A DNA stretch of 41,402 nucleotides, taken from positions 1 through 41,402 of the forward strand of contig JACQVD010000014.1 of assembly GCA_016209945.1 (NCBI GenBank), in the 5' to 3' direction. The translations under genes and the position numbers were made by a program. This DNA is from Gemmatimonadota bacterium. GTDB lineage: Bacteria; Gemmatimonadota; Gemmatimonadetes; Palauibacterales; KS3-K002. This document shows positions 10,686 through 18,616 of this stretch, in pieces. Positions within the stretch are counted from its first letter, which is position 1; every line of letters begins with the position of its first letter. Below the pieces are notes generated by a model. That model was not told where the DNA came from and did not search any database. It was given only the letters and a program-made list of their open reading frames with translations.

Positions 10686-10729
10686 CCCCCGCGCTCCCCC
10701 CCGCGCTCCCCCAGCGCTCCCCCAGCGCT
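10686..10729 (-). repeat. G-rich 11-12 bp repeat between tig and clpP, possible G-quadruplex
   Basis: On the transcribed (-) sense there are four runs of 5, 5, 7 and 5 G separated by AGCGCT, AGCGC and AGCGC. This fits the G3+N1-7 pattern for an intramolecular G-quadruplex. The repeat unit is GCGCT plus a C run on the + strand. It ends 25 bases before the chosen clpP start, that is, in the clpP leader RNA. The structure is inferred only. Confidence 0.5.
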
Positions 10730-10755
10730 CGCGGCGTCGCGCCGGGCCGCTCGGT

Positions 10756-12024
10756 TCACTCAATCGTGTTCAGGCTCGCCAGGTGCTCGAAAACCTTCTC
10801 CTCCGTGATGCGGCGCGCAATCTCCCGCAACCCGCCGGACTGCTCCAGGTGGCGGCGCGCTTCCGCGATCGGCGTCCCCGCCCGCGCTGCCAGGGCCTCC
10901 ACCCGGGCGCTCACCTCCTCCGGTGTCGCGTTCAGCCCGGCATCGTCCGCCACCCGCTGGACCACGAGCGTCCTCCTAATACCCCAGACCGCGGCGGGGC
11001 GGTAGCGGGCCCGTGCCCGCTCCAGCGCCTCCGGGTCCGCGTCGGCGGCGGGGACGAGCAGCGTGTCCAAATACCGCCGCACCATGGACTCCGGCACCTC
11101 GAACGGGTTCGCCTCGAGAACCCGGTCCAGGATCTCGCTCTGGAGCCGGCGGCGCGCCTCGTCCTCTCGGCGCCGCCGGAGATCCGCGGCGATCTGCCCC
11201 CGCAGCTCCTCGAGGCCCGCCACGCCGGCCGCGTCCCGTGCGAACTCGTCGGAGAGCGCCGGGAGTTGCTTCGACCAGACGGCCTCGAGACGGATGCGCA
11301 GCCGCTGCGAGGTGCCTCGCTTTGGCTCGTCCGGGAAGTCGGCCGGGTAGCGGACGATGAACTCCCCTTCGCTCCCGGGCGAAAGGCTCTGGATGGCACT
11401 CTCGACATCGGGGATCGCATGCCCCTCCGCGAGGGGGAACTCGTAGCGGCGCGGCCCGGGCTCCTCGGCGCCTTCCAGCACCGTGACGACCACGGCGACC
11501 TTGTCGCCCGGGCCCGGCGCCCGCTCAACCGGGTTCCAGATCGCACGCGCCTCCTGGAGCGCGCGCAGCGCCTCCTCGATCTCCTGGTCCGGGACGGGCT
11601 CCACCGGCGGCCGCTTGATCTTGAATCCGCCGAGGCGTGCGAGACGGATCTCCGGCCGGATGTCGAACGCGACCTCGAAGACGACATCCGAGTCCGCGGC
11701 GTAGCGGACGATCTCAATGGCGCCCTCGCTGATCGGCTCCAGCCCCTCGCGAGCCACGGCTTCACGGAAGCTCTCTTCGAGCACGCGCTGGAGCGTCTCG
11801 CGCTCGATGTCGCGGCCCAGCTCCTTCTCGATGAGCGTCTTGGGGACGTGCCCTCTGCGGAAACCGGGCCGGCGGGCCTTCTGCACGAACGCCTCGATCA
11901 CGCGCGCACGGGCCGACTGCACGCGCGGTGCCGGCACCGTGATCGTCAGCTTCCGGTTCCACGCGGAAGGACTTTCGACGGAGACGCGCAGGTCGGTGGT
12001 CTCGGAAGTCGTCGCTGGCGTCAC
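10756..12024 (-). CDS. tig: Trigger factor (ribosome-associated chaperone / PPIase)
   Basis: Nascent-chain chaperone. The 422-residue protein has the N-terminal ribosome-binding domain with signature GFRRGHVP (54-61), a central FKBP-like PPIase region (about 150-240) and the C-terminal chaperone arms. The ORF is open through the tRNA-Leu gene to 12069, so the start must be downstream of it. GTG 12024, with GGGGAG seven bases upstream, is preferred; GTG 12027 is the adjacent alternative. It sits 18 bases after tRNA-Leu and precedes clpP and clpX, a widespread order. Confidence 0.93.
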   Translation of the reverse strand: MTPATTSETTDLRVSVESPSAWNRKLTITVPAPRVQSARARVIEAFVQKARRPGFRRGHVPKTLIEKELGRDIERETLQRVLEESFREAVAREGLEPISEGAIEIVRYAADSDVVFEVAFDIRPEIRLARLGGFKIKRPPVEPVPDQEIEEALRALQEARAIWNPVERAPGPGDKVAVVVTVLEGAEEPGPRRYEFPLAEGHAIPDVESAIQSLSPGSEGEFIVRYPADFPDEPKRGTSQRLRIRLEAVWSKQLPALSDEFARDAAGVAGLEELRGQIAADLRRRREDEARRRLQSEILDRVLEANPFEVPESMVRRYLDTLLVPAADADPEALERARARYRPAAVWGIRRTLVVQRVADDAGLNATPEEVSARVEALAARAGTPIAEARRHLEQSGGLREIARRITEEKVFEHLASLNTIE

Positions 12025-12042
12025 CACAGAGCTCCCCAACGA

Positions 12043-12125
12043 TGCGAAAGGGGGGATTCGAACCCCCACGGCACGAGGCCACCAGCTCCTAGGGCTGGCG
12101 CGTCTACCAATTCCGCCACTTTCGC
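12043..12125 (-). tRNA. tRNA-Leu (anticodon UAG)
   Basis: 83-nt class II tRNA. The acceptor strands GCGAAAG and CTTTCGC pair over 7 bp, with discriminator A and no encoded CCA. The D arm has AATTGGTAGA. The anticodon stem CCAGC/GCTGG encloses loop CCTAGGA, giving UAG. The variable arm is GGC-CTCGT-GCC, and the T arm is GGGGG-TTCGAAT-CCCCC. Position 33 is C instead of the nearly universal U. It lies just upstream of tig, shares its promoter, and would be cut out of the common transcript. Confidence 0.95.
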
Positions 12126-12157
12126 AGGTGGAGGGTGGGGGAGCGACCTTCCAAGAA

Positions 12158-12185
12158 AGTCTATCCCGCCCTGGGGCCCCGTCAA
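12158..12185 (-). promoter_or_regulatory. Sigma-70 promoter for tRNA-Leu-tig-clpPX operon
   Basis: On the - strand, TTGACG (-35) and TAGACT (-10) are separated by 16 bases. The expected start is near 12151, about 26 bases before the mature tRNA 5' end. Confidence 0.55.
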
Positions 12186-12209
12186 GCCGGCCGGCCGGAA
12201 ACGCCGGCT
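12185..12209 (-). terminator. GC-rich stem-loop overlapping degP stop
   Basis: AGCCGGC and GCCGGCT form a 7-bp stem with an 11-base loop immediately at the end of degP. No T run follows on the - strand, so intrinsic termination is uncertain. The hairpin abuts the -35 box of the next promoter. Confidence 0.3.
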
Positions 12210-13773
12210 ATTTCGGGGCCTCCAGGTTCCGAATGGCTCGGTAGAGCTCGCCCCCCTGCGATTGCACGATGTCGAGGGAGACCACGTCGCCCGGCTTCGC
12301 CTGCCCGATAGCCCTCTCCACGTCCTCGGGCGTGCGGACGGGCTGGCGGTTCACGGCTGTGATCACCATCCCCTCCTCGAGATCGGCTCGCGAGGCCGGG
12401 CTGTAAGGCTCCACGTTGGTGATCACGACGCCTTTGATGTCGGACCCTTCGGGGAGCTCCGCCTGCCGCGCGAGCTCGGGCGTCAGCACACGCATGTCGA
12501 GTCCGAGCCGCTCGCGGGCCCGCGACCCCGCCAGCCGAACGGCGCTCTCCGGCTCGGGGACTGTCGCCTCCGTCAGTTTGACCTTGAAGGCCATCGGCGC
12601 GCCGTAGCGGATCACCTTGATCTCGGCCGTCGTGCCGGGCTCCCTCGAGGCGATCACCCGCTGGAGCTGGCCGACGCGCTCGACTTTCTGGCCATCCACC
12701 TCGACGATGACGTCCCCGCGCTCGAGCCCGGCCTCCATCGCTGGGCTCCCCTCGGTGAAGTCCTGGACGATCACGCCCGAGACCTCCGGCAACTTGAATT
12801 CCTTGGCGTCCACGGGCCTCACCTGCTCGATGCGGATCCCGAGCGCGGCGCGCCGCACGCGGCCGTACTTGATGAGATCGTTCATCACGGCCTTCGCCAG
12901 GTTGACGGGGATGGCGAACCCGTAGCCCTGCGCGTAGCCCGTCTCGCTCGCGATGGCGGTGTTGATCCCGATCGCCTCGCCGCGCGTGTTCACGAGCGGG
13001 CCGCCGGAGTTGCCCGGGTTGATCGCGGCATCCGTCTGGAGGAAGTCCTCGATCGCGTACCCGCGGGTGTCGGCCCGCTGGATGACCCCGATGCTGCGCC
13101 CCTTGCCGCTCACGATCCCCGCGGTCACGGTCAGGTTGAGCGTGCGGCCGCCGTACCCCGGGTTCCCCACGGCGAGGACCCACTCGCCGATCTGCACCTT
13201 GTCGCTGTCGCCCAAGGGGACCGTCGGGAGGTTCTTCCCCTCGATCTTGACGACCGCCACATCGGTCGTGGGGTCGCGGCCGGCGAGCGTGCCGGTGAAC
13301 TCCCGGCCGTCGCTCAGCTGGACGAAGATCTTCTCCGCCCTCTCCACCACGTGGTTGTTGGTGAGCACGTAGCCGTCCTCGGAAACGATGAACCCGGAGC
13401 CGACGCCCAGCGGGACATCGTAGGGCACGTCCTCCGGCTGCCGGTAGAAGCGGCGGAACCACTCGTCGAAGGGCCTCGGCAGGTCGGGCGGCAGCCGGAA
13501 CTGGACCCCCGCGTTCCGCACCGAGCCCTCGGCCCGGATCGAGACCACGGCGGGCGTCGCCGACCTGGCGATGCTGATGAAACTCTTGCTCAGGTCGTCC
13601 AGCGGCTGGACGTCACGGCGCTGGGGGGCCTGGGCAACGGCGGCGGGCGCCGCGTCGATCCCCACGGCCCCGCTCCCGCGCGTCCACTCCAGGCCGGACG
13701 CGGTGAGGAGCCCTACGACGAAGGCCACGGCGGCCACTCCGAAGGCGTTCAGCTTCGCACGCAGAGGATCCAT
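12208..13773 (-). CDS. degP: DegP/HtrA-family periplasmic serine protease (Do)
   Basis: Envelope quality-control protease/chaperone. From ATG 13773 it has 521 residues: an N-terminal hydrophobic anchor or signal (about 9-27), a trypsin-like domain with His141 (TNNHVV), Asp171 (TTDVAVV) and Ser256 (GNSGGPL), and two PDZ domains (about 300-390 and 430-515). An in-frame start at 13809 would only add residues ahead of the signal. It is probably monocistronic: dnaK lies upstream with its own stop hairpin, and the tRNA-Leu promoter lies downstream. A palindrome 40 bases upstream of the start may regulate it. Confidence 0.92.
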   Translation of the reverse strand: MDPLRAKLNAFGVAAVAFVVGLLTASGLEWTRGSGAVGIDAAPAAVAQAPQRRDVQPLDDLSKSFISIARSATPAVVSIRAEGSVRNAGVQFRLPPDLPRPFDEWFRRFYRQPEDVPYDVPLGVGSGFIVSEDGYVLTNNHVVERAEKIFVQLSDGREFTGTLAGRDPTTDVAVVKIEGKNLPTVPLGDSDKVQIGEWVLAVGNPGYGGRTLNLTVTAGIVSGKGRSIGVIQRADTRGYAIEDFLQTDAAINPGNSGGPLVNTRGEAIGINTAIASETGYAQGYGFAIPVNLAKAVMNDLIKYGRVRRAALGIRIEQVRPVDAKEFKLPEVSGVIVQDFTEGSPAMEAGLERGDVIVEVDGQKVERVGQLQRVIASREPGTTAEIKVIRYGAPMAFKVKLTEATVPEPESAVRLAGSRARERLGLDMRVLTPELARQAELPEGSDIKGVVITNVEPYSPASRADLEEGMVITAVNRQPVRTPEDVERAIGQAKPGDVVSLDIVQSQGGELYRAIRNLEAPK

Positions 13774-13812
13774 GAGTCCCGCCACTCGTGAAAGGTCACA
13801 CAATCGCACCCG

Positions 13813-13834
13813 CCTGTCGCAAACCGCCGACAGG
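13813..13834. promoter_or_regulatory. Palindrome upstream of degP
   Basis: CCTGTCG and CGACAGG are perfect 7-bp inverted arms separated by 8 bases, 39 bases upstream of the degP ATG. It could be an operator or a leader hairpin. The TGTCG...CGACA core also occurs in the dnaK leader palindrome. Confidence 0.4.
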
Positions 13835-13917
13835 GTCCCGGATTTGGAGGGGCGGGACCCCCGCGGCGGTTGCCCACGGTCAGCATACCCGCCTGGGGAA
13901 AGGTCGGTTCCCCGGTT

Positions 13918-13936
13918 GGGCGCGCCGGGCGCGCCC
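13918..13936 (-). terminator. Stem-loop at the dnaK stop codon
   Basis: GGGCGCG and CGCGCCC pair over 7 bp around a CCGGG loop, starting at the last base of the dnaK stop codon. There is no following T run, so it may protect the mRNA 3' end or mark factor-dependent termination. Confidence 0.3.
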
Positions 13937-15852
13937 TATTTCTTGCGCTCCTCGTCCACGATCTCGTAGTCCGCCTCGACGACCTCCTGCTCCCTCTTCG
14001 CGCTGTCGTCGCCCGTGGGCTCCGCGTGGGCCGTCGCGGTCTGGGCGGCCTGCCTCTCGTACAGCTTCGCACCGGCCGCCGCGAACGCCTGGTTCAGGCT
14101 CTGGAAGGCGGAGAGGATCTCCTGCCGGTCGTCGCTCTTCATGGCGTTCTTCGCCTGCTCGAGAGCGCGGTCCAGCCGTTCCCGCGTGGCCGCGTCGAGC
14201 TTCTCGCCCCATTCTTTCAGGTCCTTCTCGACCCGGTAGATGAGGTTGTCGAGGTTGTTCCGGGCCTCCGCCTTCTCGTGCCGCTCCTTGTCCTCGCGGG
14301 CGTGGCCCTCGGCCTCCTGGATCATTTTCTGGATCTCCTGGTCGCTGAGGCCGGAGGAGACCTGGATCTTGATCGTCTGCTCCTTCCCGGTGGCGAGGTC
14401 CTTCGCGCCGACGTGCAGGATGCCGTTCGCGTCGATGTCGAAGGTGACCTCGATCTGGGGAGCGCCCCGCGGCGCCGGCGGGATTCCCGTCAGCTGGAAG
14501 CGGCCGATCGTCTTGTTGTCGAGTGCCATGGGCCGCTCGCCCTGGAGCACGTGGATGTCCACGGTGGTCTGGTAGTCGTCGGCCGTGGAGAAGATCTGGG
14601 ACTTCCGCGTCGGGATCGTGGTGTTCCGCTGGATGAGCACCGTCGCGATGCCGCCCAGGGTCTCGATCCCGAGCGAGAGCGGGGTGACGTCGAGGAGGAG
14701 CACCTCCCGCACCTCGCCGGCGAGGACGCCCGCCTGGATCGCGGCACCGATCGCCACCACCTCGTCCGGGTTCACACCCTTGTGCGGCTCCCTGCCGAAG
14801 AACTCGCGCACGATCTGCTGGACTCTGGGGATGCGCGTGGATCCGCCTACGAGGATCACCTCGTGGATGTCGTCCGGGCGCAGCTTCGCGTCCCGCAGCG
14901 CCATCTCCATAGGCGGGATCGTTGTCTGGAGGAGATCCTCCATGAGGCTCTCCAGCTTTGCGCGGGTGAGCCGGATGTTGAAGTGCTTCGGTCCCGACGC
15001 GTCCGCCGTGATGAACGGCAGGTTCAGGTCGGTCTCCAGCACGGTGGAGAGCTCGCACTTCGCCTTCTCCGCGGCGTCCTTCAGGCGCTGGAGCGCCATG
15101 GGATCCTTGGAAAGGTCGATCCCGTGCTCCTTCTTGAACTCGGCGATGAGCCACTCGATGACCTGCTGGTCGAAGTCGTCGCCGCCCAGATGCGTGTCGC
15201 CGTTCGTGGCCTTCACCTCGAAGACGCCCTCGCCGATCTCGAGGATCGAGATGTCGTACGTGCCGCCGCCGAGGTCGAAGACGGCGATCCGCTCGTCCTT
15301 CTTCTTGTCGAGCCCGTAGGCGAGGGCGGAGGCGGTGGGCTCGTTGATGATGCGGACGACCTCGAGGCCGGCGACCTTCCCCGCGTCCTTCGTCGCCTGC
15401 CGCTGCATGTCGTTGAAGTACGCGGGCACGGTGATCACGGCCTTCTGGACCGGGTGCCCGAGGTAGTCCTCCGCCGTCTGCTTCATCTTCTGGAGGACCA
15501 TCGCGGAGATCTCAGGCGGCGTGTACCGCTTCGCCTCGATCTCGACCGCCGCACGGTTTTGCTCCTCGCACACGACCTTGTACGGGACGCGCCGGATCTC
15601 CGGCTGCACCTCGGAGCACACCCGCCCCATGAAGCGCTTGATGGAGAAGACGGTGTTCTGCGGGTTCGTGATCGCCTGCCGCTTCGCGAGCGCCCCGACC
15701 AGCCGCTCCCCATCCTTCGTGAAGCCGACCACGGAAGGGGTGAGGCGCGAGCCCTCGGCGTTCGGGATCACGACCGGGTCGCCGCCCTCCATCACCGCCA
15801 CCACGGAGTTCGTGGTCCCGAGGTCGATTCCGATGATCTTTTCTCTCGCCAT
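13936..15852 (-). CDS. dnaK: Molecular chaperone DnaK (Hsp70)
   Basis: Cytosolic Hsp70. The 638 residues are typical. The nucleotide-binding domain begins [22 protein letters not shown] and contains [15 protein letters not shown] and [11 protein letters not shown]. The substrate-binding domain includes [17 protein letters not shown], and the C-terminal tail is acidic ([12 protein letters not shown]). The ATG at 15852 has AGGTGAG upstream. dnaJ, grpE and hrcA are absent from the window, and no CIRCE element is visible. Instead, a sigma-54 promoter match and a palindromic leader hairpin lie upstream. Confidence 0.98.
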   Translation of the reverse strand: MAREKIIGIDLGTTNSVVAVMEGGDPVVIPNAEGSRLTPSVVGFTKDGERLVGALAKRQAITNPQNTVFSIKRFMGRVCSEVQPEIRRVPYKVVCEEQNRAAVEIEAKRYTPPEISAMVLQKMKQTAEDYLGHPVQKAVITVPAYFNDMQRQATKDAGKVAGLEVVRIINEPTASALAYGLDKKKDERIAVFDLGGGTYDISILEIGEGVFEVKATNGDTHLGGDDFDQQVIEWLIAEFKKEHGIDLSKDPMALQRLKDAAEKAKCELSTVLETDLNLPFITADASGPKHFNIRLTRAKLESLMEDLLQTTIPPMEMALRDAKLRPDDIHEVILVGGSTRIPRVQQIVREFFGREPHKGVNPDEVVAIGAAIQAGVLAGEVREVLLLDVTPLSLGIETLGGIATVLIQRNTTIPTRKSQIFSTADDYQTTVDIHVLQGERPMALDNKTIGRFQLTGIPPAPRGAPQIEVTFDIDANGILHVGAKDLATGKEQTIKIQVSSGLSDQEIQKMIQEAEGHAREDKERHEKAEARNNLDNLIYRVEKDLKEWGEKLDAATRERLDRALEQAKNAMKSDDRQEILSAFQSLNQAFAAAGAKLYERQAAQTATAHAEPTGDDSAKREQEVVEADYEIVDEERKK

Positions 15853-15877
15853 GGCTCACCTGTGCCTAAGAGTCCGT

Positions 15878-15899
15878 GTGTCGCCGACTATGGCGACAC
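15878..15899 (-). promoter_or_regulatory. Palindrome / leader hairpin upstream of dnaK
   Basis: GTGTCGCC and GGCGACAC are perfect 8-bp arms around 6 bases, ending 25 bases before the dnaK start. If transcription starts at the predicted sigma-54 site (about 15917), the palindrome is in the leader RNA. It is neither CIRCE nor a HAIR element. Confidence 0.45.
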
Positions 15900-15927
15900 G
15901 AGCCCGCCACGAGCCCACGGGAAAAGG

Positions 15928-15943
15928 TGCAACGGGCATGCCA
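15928..15943 (-). promoter_or_regulatory. Predicted sigma-54 promoter of dnaK
   Basis: On the - strand TGGCATGCCCGTTGCA fits the TGGCAYG-N4-TTGCW consensus at every fixed position. The -24 GG and -12 GC are correctly spaced, with 10 bases between them. The predicted start is near 15917, giving a leader of about 65 bases. Two sigma-54 activators are encoded in the same window. Confidence 0.55.
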
Positions 15944-16053
15944 CCTGAAGGCGGGGTGCCAGACGGTTTCGCCCCGACAGAATGGCGTCCTCGGGCCGTT
16001 TTCTGTCAGATCGGCAGAGAAAAGCCACGCCGGAGCGCCCGTGGTGACCTCCC

Positions 16054-16082
16054 TTGTTCGGGCCATGCGCCGGGGCTAGCCT
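16054..16082 (+). promoter_or_regulatory. Weak sigma-70 promoter for rhomboid, possibly leaderless
   Basis: TTGTTC and TAGCCT with a 17-base spacer end 7 bases before the rhomboid ATG. Transcription would begin at or next to the start codon, which agrees with the absence of a ribosome-binding site. The -10 match is poor. Confidence 0.3.
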
Positions 16083-16089
16083 ACTCCTC

Positions 16090-16830
16090 ATGTTCCCCTA
16101 CAAGGACGAGAATCCGACGGAACTCGTCCCCTACCTCACGTTCCTCCTCATCGCGGCCAACATCGCGGTCTGGCTCTTCATGGAGGGAGCAGGGACCTCG
16201 CCGGCGATCGAGGCGGCCGTGTGCACGTACGGCGCCATCCCGGCGGAGCTCACCGGTCTCGCACCGCGGGGTCCACGCCTGTGCCCCTTCGGAGGCGCCG
16301 CCTGGAGCTCGCTCTTCACGTCGATGTTTCTGCACGGCAGCTGGTGGCATCTCATCGGCAACATGATGTTCCTCTGGGTCTTCGGGAACAACGTCGAGGA
16401 CTCGATGGGACATCTCCGGTTTGCCCTCTTCTTCGTGCTCACGGGTCTCGTCGCGGCGCTCGCGCATGTCGCGCTGAACCCCGCGTCGCGGGTGCCCGTC
16501 GTCGGGGCGTCGGGTGCCATCAGCGGGGTCATGGGCGCGTACATGATTCTCTACCCGCGGGCTCTTGTGTACGTGCTCATGCCGCCCTTCTTCGTCGTGC
16601 GGCTCCCCGCGTACATCGTTCTCGGCTACTGGATCGTTCTCCAGGTGTTCTTCGCCACGCTCGACCTGGCGGGCGCGGACGGCGGGGTCGCGTTCTGGGC
16701 GCACGTGGGCGGCTTCTTCTCGGGCCTGGCGCTCGTGAAGCCGTTCGCCCGACGCGAGCTGGTGAGCGCGAAGCGGATGAAGCGTCGGATTCCGCGGGCG
16801 GAGATCCGCGAGCACCGATGGTGGTGGTGA
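16090..16830 (+). CDS. Rhomboid family intramembrane serine protease
   Basis: Six-TM-type intramembrane protease of 246 residues. It shows the HGSWWHLIGNM motif (His82, His87, Asn91), nucleophile Ser141 in VVGASGAISG and catalytic His205 in FWAHVGGFFSG. Transmembrane segments are apparent near 13-31, 86-100, 110-127, 137-155, 157-190 and 200-217. An extra hydrophilic region (40-70) lies between TM1 and TM2. ATG 16090 starts the conserved MFPYKDENPT sequence. It is divergent from dnaK. The substrate is unknown. Confidence 0.9.
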   Translation: MFPYKDENPTELVPYLTFLLIAANIAVWLFMEGAGTSPAIEAAVCTYGAIPAELTGLAPRGPRLCPFGGAAWSSLFTSMFLHGSWWHLIGNMMFLWVFGNNVEDSMGHLRFALFFVLTGLVAALAHVALNPASRVPVVGASGAISGVMGAYMILYPRALVYVLMPPFFVVRLPAYIVLGYWIVLQVFFATLDLAGADGGVAFWAHVGGFFSGLALVKPFARRELVSAKRMKRRIPRAEIREHRWWW

Positions 16831-16910
16831 GCCTCGAGGAGCTGACAGGCGAGATCGGCGACGCGGCCAGGCACTTCCTGGACGCGTTGGAGGGGCGGCG
16901 CTCCGCTTGA
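16818..16910 (+). CDS. Possible 30-residue small ORF at rhomboid 3' end
   Basis: An ATG overlapping the last 13 bases of the rhomboid gene opens a 30-codon frame (MVVVSLEELTGEIGDAARHF... to GRRSA). It could make a short amphipathic helix. The ribosome-binding site is weak (GGAG about 14 bases away) and no family is recognised. It may be spurious. Confidence 0.2.
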   Translation: MVVVSLEELTGEIGDAARHFLDALEGRRSA

Positions 16911-16937
16911 CCTGGGGCTCGTCCGCAGGCTCGCGTC

Positions 16938-16951
16938 GGGCGAGTTCGCCC
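16938..16951. terminator. Short hairpin between convergent rhomboid and thiD
   Basis: GGGCG-AGTT-CGCCC could serve as a small bidirectional stem-loop. It is short and lacks an adjacent T run. Confidence 0.2.
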
Positions 16952-16952
16952 T

Positions 16953-17807
16953 CTAGCCCCAGACCCTCTTTTCCCCCGCGACGGTTTCGTCAGCCCCCGT
17001 TTCCTCGGCCGCGGCGAGTCTGGGTCGCGTCCAGTGGTTGAGCGGCCCGTGTCCCCCACCGAGGTCGGGCGCGGATTCCAGGGCTCGCCGGGTGAAGTCG
17101 AGCCCAGCATCCACGGCGTCGCTGAGCGGGAGGCCGAGCGCGAGCCCCGCGGCGATCGCGGCCGACAGCGTGCACCCCGTGCCGTGCGTGTTCCGGGTGA
17201 AGAGCTTCGGTCGCCTCCACTCGCGCCACTCCACGCCGTCGAAGAAGATGTCCACCACCTCGTCGCCGGGGAGGTGCCCGCCCTTGATGAGCGCGGCTCG
17301 CGCCCCGCGCGCCACGAGGCTCTCCGCGGCGCGCCGCATGGCGTCGAGGTCGTCCACGGGCCGCCCGGCGAGGATCGACGCCTCTGCGAGATTGGGCGTC
17401 ACGAGTGTGGCGAAGGGGGCGAGGAGGCTCTCCAGGGCGCCGATCGCGTCCTCTTCCAGCAGGCGGTCGCCGCTCGTCGCCACCATCACCGGGTCGAGGA
17501 CGTAGTTCGTGAGCGCGCACGAGCGGATGGCGTCGGCCACCGCTTCGATGATCGGCGCATCGGCGAGCATCCCGCTCTTCAGCGCGTCGGGCCGGAGGTC
17601 TTCCGCCACCGCGCGAATCTGATCGAGGACGACCGCGGGATCGATCTTTTGGATGCTCCGGACCCCGTGGGTGTTCTGCGCCGTGATGGCCGTCACGGCC
17701 GAGGTGCCGAAGACGCCGAACGCGTGAAACGTCTTCAGGTCGGCCTGGATGCCCGCACCGCCTCCGGAATCGCTCCCCGCGATCGTGAGCGCGACACGGC
17801 GGCTCAT
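16953..17807 (-). CDS. thiD: Hydroxymethylpyrimidine kinase / phosphomethylpyrimidine kinase
   Basis: Phosphorylates HMP and HMP-P in thiamine biosynthesis (ribokinase-like fold). The 284-residue protein has AGSDSGGGAGIQADLKTF near the N-terminus, DPVMVATSGDRLL in the middle and the anion-hole/active-site segment NTHGTGCTLSAA. ATG 17807 forms an ATGA overlap with the upstream M48 protease gene. A longer in-frame ORF to 17975 overlaps that gene and is rejected. No TPP riboswitch is visible. thiO, also for thiamine, lies about 2.4 kb away. Confidence 0.92.
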   Translation of the reverse strand: MSRRVALTIAGSDSGGGAGIQADLKTFHAFGVFGTSAVTAITAQNTHGVRSIQKIDPAVVLDQIRAVAEDLRPDALKSGMLADAPIIEAVADAIRSCALTNYVLDPVMVATSGDRLLEEDAIGALESLLAPFATLVTPNLAEASILAGRPVDDLDAMRRAAESLVARGARAALIKGGHLPGDEVVDIFFDGVEWREWRRPKLFTRNTHGTGCTLSAAIAAGLALGLPLSDAVDAGLDFTRRALESAPDLGGGHGPLNHWTRPRLAAAEETGADETVAGEKRVWG

Positions 17808-18616
17808 CGCCGACCCTCCTCCGGCGGCGGCGGCAGGTTGCGCAGCCGGTCCTGGATCCTTCGGAACGTGGGGCTGTCCTCCTGGAGGCCCTGGAGCCGC
17901 TCGGGCGGCAGCCCATCGATGATGCGATCCGTCTCCTGGATCCGGTCCTCGGTGAGCGGGTGGCTGGAAAACCACGACTCGAGGAGCCCCGGCTTCTTCT
18001 CCCTCTCCTGGAGGAGCACTTCGAACATGCGCGGCAGGCCCCGCGGGTCGATCCCCGATTTCACCAGGAATCCGACCGCCAGGCTATCCGCCTCCTGCTC
18101 GTCGTCGCGGCTGAACTTCATGAAGGCGAGCCCGCCGCCCACCTCGATGGCGATGCGCTCCGCCTCCGTCGGCGGGCGCCCCAGGAGGATGTAGCCGACG
18201 TTGAGCCCGAGGTTCGCCGCCTGCGCCTTCTGCATCTGCTCGATGCTGTGGCGGGCGGCCACGTGACCGATCTCGTGCCCCATGACCCCGGCGACTTCCG
18301 ACATCGTCCGCGCCTTGTCGATGAGCCCGCGGTTCACGTACACGAAGCCGCCGGGCAGGGCGAAGGCGTTCACGACGTCGGAGTTGACCACGAAGAAGTG
18401 GTACTCCAGGTTCCGCGGATCCGCGTTCCGCGCGATGGTGGTGCCGAGGCGTTCGATGTAGACTCGGACCTCCGGGTCATCGACGAGCGGGATCTGCGCG
18501 TTGATCTGCCGCGCGTAGTTCCGGCCGAGCTCCACTTCCTCCTGGAGGGAGACGGCGCAAGCCGTGCACGCCACAACGGCCGCTGCGAGGGCGAACGCCC
18601 CGAGGCTTCGATCCAT
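17804..18616 (-). CDS. M48 family metalloprotease lipoprotein (BepA/LoiP-like)
   Basis: Zinc metalloprotease, probably periplasmic and acting in envelope quality control. The 270-residue product starts with a signal whose hydrophobic core ends in VVAC (Cys17; Cys20 is also possible), suggesting a lipoprotein. The zinc motif HEIGH is at 114-118 and the third ligand Glu is in DDEQEADSLA (about 175). No TPR domain follows, unlike full BepA. AAGGAGG lies 11 bases before ATG 18616, inside the coding sequence of the divergent SpoU gene. It is cotranscribed with thiD. Confidence 0.88.
   Translation of the reverse strand: MDRSLGAFALAAAVVACTACAVSLQEEVELGRNYARQINAQIPLVDDPEVRVYIERLGTTIARNADPRNLEYHFFVVNSDVVNAFALPGGFVYVNRGLIDKARTMSEVAGVMGHEIGHVAARHSIEQMQKAQAANLGLNVGYILLGRPPTEAERIAIEVGGGLAFMKFSRDDEQEADSLAVGFLVKSGIDPRGLPRMFEVLLQEREKKPGLLESWFSSHPLTEDRIQETDRIIDGLPPERLQGLQEDSPTFRRIQDRLRNLPPPPEEGRR

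Noticed and set aside
12043-12069. tig reading frame extended into the tRNA gene
   Set aside because: The open frame is accidental. A ribosome-binding site just after the tRNA supports GTG 12024 or 12027.
10678-13791. 1037-codon open frame on the + strand across tig, tRNA-Leu and degP
   Set aside because: It is antisense to three well-supported genes, crosses a tRNA and has only His/Arg/Leu-rich composition typical of GC-rich shadow frames.
13870-15948. 692-codon open frame antisense to dnaK
   Set aside because: Long antisense frames over dnaK are a known artefact of its codon pattern. The product has no domains.
15853-16089. CIRCE (HrcA) or HAIR (HspR) operator at dnaK
   Set aside because: Both were looked for. 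The palindrome found has different arms and spacing.
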